Part shown: positions 1-4,614 of the stretch, piece by piece
Numbering within the stretch: the first letter of the stretch is position 1
Layout of the letters: each line of letters begins with the position of its first letter
Assembly: GCA_945870085.1 (NCBI GenBank)
Contig: CAMBQX010000084.1
Coordinates: forward strand, 1-7,598
Reading direction: 5' to 3'
From: Bifidobacterium breve
GTDB taxonomy: Bacteria; Actinomycetota; Actinomycetes; S36-B12
DNA length: 7,598 nt
Position numbers and translations under genes: made by a program
Notes under the pieces: model-generated
The model's input: the letters and a program-made list of their open reading frames with translations, nothing else
Told to the model about the DNA's origin: nothing
The model's database searches: none

Positions 1-462
1 ATGGTCAAGCTCATCCCCGATGCAGTGATGCCGATTCTCATTGCACTGTCAGCCCTGGCCTCACTCATCACCCTCGCAGTCTGGCGATCTGGTTCTGGCC
101 CGGTCTCCGGTGTTGTCGCCGGTGTCTGGAGCGGTGCGATCAACACCTACGCGGGCGTTGGTGGCCCGCCCGTCGCCTCCTACCTCATCAACCAAGGCTG
201 GTCGCATGGTGATTTCTTGCGCACCTTGCAATTGGTCTTCATCGGCATCGATATCGTCAGCCTTCCCATCCTCGGGTTGCCCTCCTTGCCGTGGTGGTTT
301 TATGCCGTCGGCGTCGGTTGCCTAATACTTGGCACCCGAGCCGGATCACTTTTGCGCGGGCGACTTTCGCAGCAGCAGGCCGTCCGGTTGTCACGAGCGG
401 TGATCGCTGTCGCCGCCCTCGCATCACTCACCTACTCGACCATCACACTGTTGGGCCGGTAG
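1..462 (+). CDS. TSUP (TauE/SafE-family) membrane exporter, C-terminal part
   Basis: The 153 visible residues form the second half of a TSUP-family permease, a cytoplasmic-membrane family associated with sulfite, sulfonate or other organic anion export. Hydrophobic segments lie near residues 9-28, 34-53, 76-96, 98-115 and 132-150. The family signature G-V-G-G-P-P (residues 52-57), followed by a hydrophobic YL, marks the start of the second repeat. Family members are usually about 250 aa, and the first repeat is absent here, so the ATG at position 1 is probably internal and the gene begins left of the window. It ends 19 bp before the stop of the convergent MFS gene, with no hairpin in the gap. 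The family is clear; the substrate cannot be told. Confidence 0.8.
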   Translation: MVKLIPDAVMPILIALSALASLITLAVWRSGSGPVSGVVAGVWSGAINTYAGVGGPPVASYLINQGWSHGDFLRTLQLVFIGIDIVSLPILGLPSLPWWFYAVGVGCLILGTRAGSLLRGRLSQQQAVRLSRAVIAVAALASLTYSTITLLGR

Positions 463-481
463 GACCAAGAAGCACCGCCAT

Positions 482-2083
482 CTACTTCTCTGGCTCGGCA
501 ATCACTCCTTGAGTGTCTGCCATAACAAGAGCTTTCATCTTCACCTGCCGGCGTAAGAGGTGCCCGATGATCAACGCTGACACAATTGCGCTAAACAAGC
601 CCACCGCCGTATTGGCCCTGAAACCCGCGATTAGTGATTCCTCGTGCAAGATTTCGACGGGGTAGGAGCTTGAGTAAGTGGAATAAATGTTTAGTTGCTC
701 CATGCTTGACGGTGCACTGACTATTTCGGTCGTGATGTTGTTAGCTTCCTGCTCACTTGCACCAGCAGAAGTTAGTCCACGCAGTAAATCAATTTGGATC
801 ACCAGCAAAGTGAAAGTCGAAACAAAGATTGTCCCGAGTATCGCACCCAAGTTACCCGCAGCGGATTTGTATGCACTCCTGCTTCCGGAGCCACTCGGCG
901 TAGCACCACTCATGATCACACTCGCGATGGTCGCCCCAAAAGCCGAATTGCACAGCCCGAACACTCCCACCAGCACACCCACCACCCACACCGGTTGATC
1001 TGGCTGAACTAATAGAAGGAAGCACAATCCAACCCCTTGCAGCCCTAGTGCAACTAAACCAGCAACGTATGTTGAATAGCGGCGCATCACATGGCGGGCC
1101 AACACCACCGTGCCGAGCACGGCCATCGCATTTACCGGCACCATAACTATTGAGGTTTCGCTCAGTGAGAGTTGGTAGACATACTGGAAACCCACCGTGA
1201 TCCAGAAGAACGAAGTGGTGATCGCCACAAGTGCGGCTACTACGAGAAGCAGCCTCGTCTCTTGTTCCTTCAATGGCGCAAGTGAGAGCCCCGGGGATGA
1301 TGACCGACGGTAGGTGACCACAAGGAGGATGCCGGCGACTACAGCGCCCAGCACTTGGACGGTCATTTTGGGGCTGAGGAGATTACTTGAGTTAATTGAG
1401 CCAAGGGCACCTAGAGCGAGTGCGAGCATGATCCCCGCTAGGAATCCAGTTGCAAGTTCAGGCCTACCAAGTTCATCTGTTGTCGAACGGGCTGGCGCCA
1501 GCCTCAGGCACAGGAGAAGTGCAAATCCAATGGCAGCCCAAATTAAAGGGACGATTCGCCAGTTTCCGTTGTCCACCACGAAACCGGTCAGCAGGGGGAA
1601 GAAAATGAAAACACACGGACCCATCGCGCCCAAGATCGCGAATGCAGATGCCCGCTGCCCTTTGTCCACGACATAAGCGTTGATCATGCTCACACCAATC
1701 ACCACCATCGAGCCCAATGCGGCGCCAAGGAGGGCATATCCGACCGACAGCACCACAATGTTGACCGCGGCAGCGATGGCAAGTGAACCAAGTGTGAAAA
1801 ACACTGCCACAATTAGAACTGACTTGCGATACCCAAGCCATGATGGAATCTGACCCGCAATGAATACCACTACCAATGCGGACAAGGACTTGAGCGTCTG
1901 CACATTCGTGAAGTCATCCTTAGTCAAGTTGAGATCACTGCAGATGGCATCGACAAGGTAGGCGTTGCCCACGGCAGGAACCAAAGCGGCCGCCACCATT
2001 AGCCAGCCCAAGAGAGGCGGACCAATCCACCATGTCGGGCGCGCGGTTGAGGTGCGTTCTCCCCTCAAGGATTTTCTCCCCAC
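482..2083 (-). CDS. MFS transporter, 14-TM DHA2 (EmrB/QacA-like) type
   Basis: This 533-aa integral membrane protein has about 14 hydrophobic segments (roughly 22-40, 66-80, 88-108, 112-132, 146-168, 177-195, 210-229, 241-257, 277-295, 311-329, 336-359, 365-390, 405-430, 488-508). A motif-A-like loop (GQIPSWLGYRKSVL, 77-90) follows helix 2. A GP-containing motif-C-like segment in helix 5 (LGAMGPCVFIFFPLLTG, 151-167) is typical of proton-driven drug or metabolite antiporters. The long loop at 431-487 between the last two helices also fits 14-helix DHA2 proteins. The predicted start is GTG at 2083, without a Shine-Dalgarno. A TTG at 2068 (codon 6) has GGGGAG seven bases upstream and is an alternative start. 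The gene is divergent from the cold-shock gene and convergent with the left TSUP gene. Substrate unknown; transport for the nearby Mo-hydroxylase pathway is only a guess. Confidence 0.85.
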   Translation of the reverse strand: MGRKSLRGERTSTARPTWWIGPPLLGWLMVAAALVPAVGNAYLVDAICSDLNLTKDDFTNVQTLKSLSALVVVFIAGQIPSWLGYRKSVLIVAVFFTLGSLAIAAAVNIVVLSVGYALLGAALGSMVVIGVSMINAYVVDKGQRASAFAILGAMGPCVFIFFPLLTGFVVDNGNWRIVPLIWAAIGFALLLCLRLAPARSTTDELGRPELATGFLAGIMLALALGALGSINSSNLLSPKMTVQVLGAVVAGILLVVTYRRSSSPGLSLAPLKEQETRLLLVVAALVAITTSFFWITVGFQYVYQLSLSETSIVMVPVNAMAVLGTVVLARHVMRRYSTYVAGLVALGLQGVGLCFLLLVQPDQPVWVVGVLVGVFGLCNSAFGATIASVIMSGATPSGSGSRSAYKSAAGNLGAILGTIFVSTFTLLVIQIDLLRGLTSAGASEQEANNITTEIVSAPSSMEQLNIYSTYSSSYPVEILHEESLIAGFRANTAVGLFSAIVSALIIGHLLRRQVKMKALVMADTQGVIAEPEK

Positions 2084-2104
2084 CTGTTAATAGCGATTAA
2101 GCAG
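2084..2104 (-). promoter_or_regulatory. Operator-like inverted repeat over putative -10 of the MFS gene
   Basis: TTAAT (2087-2091) and ATTAA (2096-2100) form a 5-bp inverted repeat around AGCG. CTG (2084-2086) and CAG (2102-2104) extend it if one G (2101) is left out. On the minus strand the repeat contains TATTAA (2092-2087), a plausible -10 hexamer ending 3 nt before the GTG start. Transcription from it would begin at about the start codon, giving a leaderless mRNA. No good -35 is visible. Binding by a repressor is inference. Confidence 0.35.
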
Positions 2105-2157
2105 GACCCAGCAGCCTATGGGCTCATCATCGACCACAAGGGCCGACCTCCAGATCT

Positions 2158-2198
2158 GCCCTATCCGGCTGCGATAACGGCAGTTTCGCCCTGTCCGG
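2158..2198. repeat. Imperfect 11-bp direct repeat, 30-bp period
   Basis: GCCCTATCCGG (2158-2168) recurs as GCCCTGTCCGG (2188-2198), 10 of 11 identical. The TGCG that follows is also shared: it begins one base after the first copy and directly after the second. The 30-bp spacing is close to three helical turns, so both copies would face the same side of the DNA, as in tandem binding sites. This could be chance. Confidence 0.4.
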
Positions 2199-2351
2199 TG
2201 CGTGAGATCTTAGGTGGCAGCCGCTGAGTCATAATTGGCACGACTTCCAGTGATAGCAACGATTTTGGGGGCCATGGGCCTCGGATTAGGGACCGCAAGA
2301 AGCTAGCAGCGACCCCGGCGTTAGGTTTCTGACCCTTAGTAGGCAACACTT

Positions 2352-2368
2352 ATGCCTAGGTAAGGCAT
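2352..2368. promoter_or_regulatory. Inverted repeat ATGCCT-N5-AGGCAT upstream of cold-shock gene
   Basis: ATGCCT (2352-2357) and AGGCAT (2363-2368) are a perfect 6-bp inverted repeat separated by AGGTA. It lies about 100 bp before the cold-shock start, where an operator could sit. Part of it (TAGGTAAGGC) resembles one half of a DtxR/IdeR iron box, but the other half does not match. Confidence 0.3.
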
Positions 2369-2450
2369 GTCAGCGCTAAATCCCAATGAGGACAAAGGCA
2401 CGATACGGCTTCACCGCGTGACAGACAGGTCGTCTTTCACGGCTCTCATT

Positions 2451-2456
2451 AAGGAG
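2451..2456 (+). promoter_or_regulatory. Shine-Dalgarno of cold-shock gene
   Basis: AAGGAG lies 10 nt upstream of the ATG at 2467. It is the strongest ribosome binding site in the window and fits a highly expressed small protein. Confidence 0.8.
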
Positions 2457-2466
2457 ATTTAGCACC

Positions 2467-2670
2467 ATGGCAAAAGGCACCGTAAAATGGTTCAACGCAG
2501 AAAAGGGCTTCGGTTTCATCGAGCAGGCAGACGGCGGACCTGACGTGTTCGTCCACTACTCAGCAATCGAATCAGATGGCTACCGCTCGCTAGACGAGAA
2601 CCAGGCTGTCGAGTTCGACATCACCCAAGGCCCCAAAGGCCCACAGGCAGACAAGGTTCGCATCGTCTAA
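2467..2670 (+). CDS. cspA: Cold-shock protein, CspA family
   Basis: This 67-aa protein is a single OB-fold cold-shock domain that binds single-stranded RNA/DNA and acts as an RNA chaperone in the cytoplasm. The N-terminal GTVKWFN is canonical. RNP1 (KGFGFI, residues 14-19) and RNP2 (VFVHYS, residues 27-32) carry the stacking aromatics. The C-terminal GPKGPQADKVRIV is the usual closing strand, and the length is standard. The ATG is fixed by an AAGGAG 10 nt upstream. The gene is monocistronic: a strong hairpin follows 16 bp after the stop. It has no obvious functional link to the flanking catabolic genes. Paralogues are common in actinobacteria, so the exact csp letter is uncertain. Confidence 0.97.
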   Translation: MAKGTVKWFNAEKGFGFIEQADGGPDVFVHYSAIESDGYRSLDENQAVEFDITQGPKGPQADKVRIV

Positions 2671-2686
2671 TACGAACTCGAACATG

Positions 2687-2722
2687 ACAAGAGGTCCAGT
2701 GCACATGCACTGGACCTCTTGT
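2687..2722 (+). terminator. Perfect 16-bp hairpin after cold-shock gene
   Basis: The left arm (2687-2702, beginning ACAAGAGGTCC) and right arm (2707-2722, ending GGACCTCTTGT) are perfectly complementary around an ACAT tetraloop. The stem starts 16 nt after the cold-shock stop. No T-run follows on either strand, so it is a U-less hairpin of the kind often described in actinobacteria. It could block transcription in both directions or protect the mRNA 3' end. Confidence 0.8.
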
Positions 2723-2766
2723 AATTCAGATGCCTTCCGACTGAGTCTCGACCGATACCGCTCGGC

Positions 2767-2800
2767 CAGCGCGGTTGCGCGCTGCGTGCTGTGGCGCAAC
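2767..2800 (+). repeat. Overlapping alternative hairpins
   Basis: CAGCGCG (2767-2773) pairs with CGCGCTG (2778-2784) around GTTG. Alternatively GTTGCGC (2774-2780) pairs with GCGCAAC (2794-2800) around a 13-nt loop. Bases 2778-2780 are shared, so the two stems cannot form together, as in an attenuator-like switch. No transcript across it is established. Confidence 0.35.
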
Positions 2801-2876
2801 ACCAAGAGATGCTGAGAAACTCGCCAAGTCGGTGGTCAGGCGAAGCCCTCAGCGAACACTGCAGTTCACCTGAATT

Positions 2877-2933
2877 CGCACGTTTTTGTCGTTAAACCAT
2901 CGATTTTCATCGATTTGACGACTAAAACGTGCG
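2877..2933. repeat. 57-bp imperfect palindrome
   Basis: The outer arms CGCACGTTTT (2877-2886) and AAAACGTGCG (2924-2933) match perfectly over 10 bp. After one T:T mismatch, GTCGT (2888-2892) pairs with ACGAC (2918-2922). A less regular A/T section with an unpaired CC (2897-2898) follows, and an inner hairpin ATCGAT-TTTC-ATCGAT (2899-2914) closes the structure. It lies 190 bp downstream of the cold-shock terminator and 199 bp upstream of the tautomerase start. It may be a dispersed palindromic element (REP/MITE-like), a terminator or a regulatory site. Confidence 0.75.
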
Positions 2934-3105
2934 CGCCCAGCAAAAAGCGGTCAAGGTCAAAGACTTTCGCAGCCTGGCCCTAATGGAAGGTGCGATCATG
3001 CCCGGCCCATCCTCCGGCGGTCTAATCAACTTATTCGCCCTGCTGCATAACAGTTGGCTTCTCATCCGCGAGAAGGGGCGCATGCAGCCCAACCCACTAA
3101 TATGA
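2929..3105 (+). CDS. Possible small hypothetical protein (58 codons)
   Basis: A reading frame opens after a TAA at 2923-2925 and runs to a TGA at 3103-3105. The first start is GTG at 2929, giving 58 aa; an ATG at 2983 would give 40 aa. The middle holds a hydrophobic stretch (GGLINLFALLHNSWLLI) followed by the basic REKGR, which could be one membrane or amphipathic helix. About 71% of third positions (41 of 58) are G or C, as expected for coding sequence here. Against it: neither start has a Shine-Dalgarno, and the GTG lies inside the palindrome arm. It ends 26 bp before the tautomerase. It could be a new small gene, a leader peptide, a gene remnant or chance. Function unknown. Confidence 0.3.
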   Translation: MRAQQKAVKVKDFRSLALMEGAIMPGPSSGGLINLFALLHNSWLLIREKGRMQPNPLI

Positions 3106-3117
3106 GGGCATCCGAGC

Positions 3118-3124
3118 GAGAGGA
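3118..3124 (+). promoter_or_regulatory. Shine-Dalgarno fixing the tautomerase start
   Basis: GAGAGGA lies 7 nt before the ATG at 3132. It supports that start over the in-frame ATG at 3054, which would bury the catalytic proline. Confidence 0.7.
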
Positions 3125-3131
3125 TGTAGCC

Positions 3132-3347
3132 ATGCCCCTTGTGCATATCGAATGGTTTCCCGGACGCACCGTGGATCAAAAGCGTGAAGTTATTGAAGTC
3201 CTGACTTCTGAACTTAGTCGCATCGGCAACTGTCTCCCCGAGACCATTACGGTGATTTTCACCGAAGTGTCTCGGGAGAATTGGGGACGAAACGGCCGCC
3301 TATTCATCGATCATTACGAATACGAGAATGAGGCGCCCACAACGTGA
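3132..3347 (+). CDS. 4-oxalocrotonate tautomerase family protein
   Basis: This 71-aa protein (Met-Pro start) aligns without gaps to the 4-oxalocrotonate tautomerase XylH over about 54 residues. Proline directly after the initiator Met would be the catalytic base Pro1 once Met is removed. Arg11 is conserved within PGRT (residues 9-12, counting Pro as 1). The position of the aromatic Phe50 holds Trp (N-W-G, 49-51), and VIFTEV matches the conserved strand. The second catalytic arginine, Arg39, is Thr here (I-T-V, 38-40), so the preferred substrate probably differs from 2-hydroxymuconate. The C-terminus is about 9 residues longer than XylH. It is the first clear gene of the operon, and its TGA overlaps the GTG of the FAD subunit by 4 bp, implying coordinated translation. 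Role inferred: tautomerising a substrate or product of the downstream hydroxylase. Confidence 0.85.
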   Translation: MPLVHIEWFPGRTVDQKREVIEVLTSELSRIGNCLPETITVIFTEVSRENWGRNGRLFIDHYEYENEAPTT

Positions 3348-4138
3348 ATGCACTTGTGTTCCAAAATTTCATCAGCGGTCCCCGTCAGTCGCGAGTGCAC
3401 ACTCCCCGTACGCTGAGGGAGGTAAATGAATTGCAGCGTGCCATGCCCCACGCTGCTGTTATTGGTGGTGCGACATGGATCATGCGAGCACCTCTCCGGG
3501 GAACACCTATTCCAGCTGATGTGATCGCTTTGTCTGGTGTCGCTGGCCTCGACGAGATTAAGATTTCAGATCCAATCACGTTCGGGTCGATGGTTACGCT
3601 TGAAAGCGCCGCTCGGATATTGAAGGGGCTCAGTGATCTTGCTGCTCTGCGTGAGGCTTGCGTGCATGCTGCCACTCCACCCTTGCGGCGCATGATCACA
3701 TTAGGGGGAAGTGTCGCCGCAGCGGACTTCCACGCTTCCGACATTGTTCCAGCCCTGCTTTGCCTAGATGCGGAAATAATTAGCGAAGAAAGCGTGATCA
3801 CCGAGATCCGCCTACCCCGCTCGCAATGGGTGAGTTGTCATGAACGACTCACTTGGCGAAGTGGGGGTGAATACTCAGTGGCTTCGATATCCCTTAGTTA
3901 TGACCCGCCCACCGGAAGGGTGCGGGTAGCCCTCGGATCCATCGAGTCGACACCTCGGCGCTGGACGTCGGTGGAACAGGCAATGATGGCGGAGTCGTTA
4001 ACCCCTCATACCGCAGCGAGGGTTGTCCATGCGCATCTCGCAGAGCTCGAGCCCGTGACATCCCCGGGGATTCCCGGTTCCTACCGACTCGAGGTGCTCC
4101 CCACAGTCATGGAACGCGCCGTGAGAAGGCTTTTGTGA
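3344..4138 (+). CDS. Mo-hydroxylase FAD-binding (medium, CoxM/XdhB-like) subunit
   Basis: This 264-aa protein is the flavoprotein subunit of a three-subunit xanthine-oxidase-family enzyme. It passes electrons from the 2Fe-2S clusters through FAD to an acceptor in the cytoplasm. The N-terminal FAD-binding domain (about 8-157) shows the FAD contacts IGGAT (40-44) and TLGG (119-122), then ASDIVPALLCLDAE (131-144). The C-terminal CO-dehydrogenase-flavoprotein domain (about 167-264) ends with the usual SYRLEVL...ERAV. Between LDAEI and VITEIRLP only about five residues remain, where homologues carry some 25-30 (the R-x-VPL-x-DF segment); this looks like an in-frame deletion. The GTG start at 3344 overlaps the tautomerase stop (GTGA), with GAGG 10 nt upstream. 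The stop overlaps the next start in the same way. Confidence 0.9.
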   Translation: MNALVFQNFISGPRQSRVHTPRTLREVNELQRAMPHAAVIGGATWIMRAPLRGTPIPADVIALSGVAGLDEIKISDPITFGSMVTLESAARILKGLSDLAALREACVHAATPPLRRMITLGGSVAAADFHASDIVPALLCLDAEIISEESVITEIRLPRSQWVSCHERLTWRSGGEYSVASISLSYDPPTGRVRVALGSIESTPRRWTSVEQAMMAESLTPHTAARVVHAHLAELEPVTSPGIPGSYRLEVLPTVMERAVRRLL

Positions 4139-4614
4139 ATTCCAAGGTGATCGAGCTCACCGTGAATTCCGATGCCTGCTCGGTGCGGTGTGTTGGACTA
4201 ACCTCCCTTGCTGAAGTTTTGCGCGATCAAGTGAATTTGACCAGCATTAAAATCGGATGCGGGGAAGGTTACTGCGGCTCATGCGTGGTGCGAGTTGACG
4301 GTGAACCAGTCGTATCCTGCCTGATGCCGGCCGTGATGTGTGCAGGCCGCAGCGTTGAGACTTTGGGCGAGTCCATTGATTTCAGCGACCTCGAGGTCAG
4401 ACTGCAGCGCGCTTTGTGCGGTAGCGATGCTGTTCAGTGTGGCATGTGCATACCAGGCATAGTCATGCTGATGTCAACATTAATTGACCAAGGTGAGCTG
4501 AATGCGGTGAGCGATATCCCAGCGGCTCTCGTGGGCAGTATCTGTAGGTGCTCGGGCTACACCCGAATCATCAATGCGATTGCCCAGGTAATGCAAGAGG
4601 GTGATTCCCGATGA
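4135..4614 (+). CDS. Mo-hydroxylase 2Fe-2S (small, CoxS/XdhC-type ferredoxin) subunit
   Basis: This 159-aa protein is the iron-sulfur subunit that relays electrons from the molybdenum site to FAD. All eight ligands are present. The plant-type N-terminal cluster uses Cys42, Cys47, Cys50 and Cys62 (C-x4-C-x2-C-x11-C). The proximal cluster in the helical C-terminal domain uses Cys102, Cys105, Cys137 and Cys139 (QCGMC...CRC). Gln101 before Cys102 is the usual neighbour of the molybdopterin cofactor. The common CGFCTPG is CGMCIPG here, a mild variation. Length is normal for the family. It starts at GTG 4135, overlapping the FAD-subunit stop by 4 bp with AAGG 5 nt upstream, and its TGA overlaps the large-subunit ATG (ATGA). 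Confidence 0.96.
   Translation: MNSKVIELTVNSDACSVRCVGLTSLAEVLRDQVNLTSIKIGCGEGYCGSCVVRVDGEPVVSCLMPAVMCAGRSVETLGESIDFSDLEVRLQRALCGSDAVQCGMCIPGIVMLMSTLIDQGELNAVSDIPAALVGSICRCSGYTRIINAIAQVMQEGDSR

Larger units (their letters stand above)
2084..2466. other. Divergent intergenic region between MFS gene and cold-shock gene
   Basis: This 383-bp region holds the control regions of two divergent genes. Visible are the inverted repeat beside the MFS start, an 11-bp imperfect direct repeat (2158-2168 and 2188-2198), an inverted repeat at 2352-2368, and the cold-shock Shine-Dalgarno. A 62-codon minus-strand reading frame (2161-2349) has a GTG start without a ribosome site and no recognisable protein character, so it is not called. 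The upstream stretch may include a long 5' leader for the cold-shock mRNA, but no convincing -35/-10 pair was found. Confidence 0.6.
2723..3131. other. Intergenic region upstream of the tautomerase/Mo-hydroxylase operon
   Basis: This roughly 400-bp region precedes the operon. It contains two overlapping, mutually exclusive hairpins (2767-2800), a 57-bp imperfect palindrome (2877-2933), a tandem GGTCAA repeat (2949-2960), a possible 58-codon ORF (2929-3105) and the tautomerase ribosome site. The operon promoter was not identified with confidence. TAATAT at 3098-3103 is a possible -10, giving a short leader, but no -35 lies 17 bp before it. TTGACG at 2915-2920 matches a -35 but has no -10 partner. 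Confidence 0.5.

Noticed and set aside
1473..1841. 122-codon minus-strand frame within the MFS gene
   Set aside because: It overlaps the MFS frame on the same strand in another register, and the MFS frame has clear membrane topology and family motifs.
2161..2349. 62-codon minus-strand ORF in the divergent intergenic region
   Set aside because: It has a GTG start without a ribosome site and no recognisable motif or hydrophobic pattern, and it overlaps likely regulatory DNA.
2357..2375. DtxR/IdeR iron box overlapping the inverted repeat
   Set aside because: Only one half matches the consensus (TAGGTAAGGC); the second half does not.
2854..2867. LexA/SOS-box-like GAAC-N6-GTTC
   Set aside because: The Gram-positive LexA box needs a 4-base spacer (GAAC-N4-GTTC); here it is 6, and no SOS gene follows.
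2949..2960. Tandem GGTCAA-GGTCAA as an operator
   Set aside because: It is a short 6-bp repeat inside a possible coding frame (GTC AAG GTC AAA) and is easily explained by codon choice or chance.
3054..3131. Upstream in-frame ATG at 3054 extending the tautomerase by 26 residues
   Set aside because: It would bury the catalytic N-terminal proline. The ATG at 3132 has GAGAGGA at good spacing and aligns exactly with the family start.
3385..3801. 138-codon antisense frame opposite the FAD subunit
   Set aside because: It is a shadow of a well-supported gene; its sequence is low-complexity in Ser, Ala and Arg with no family character.
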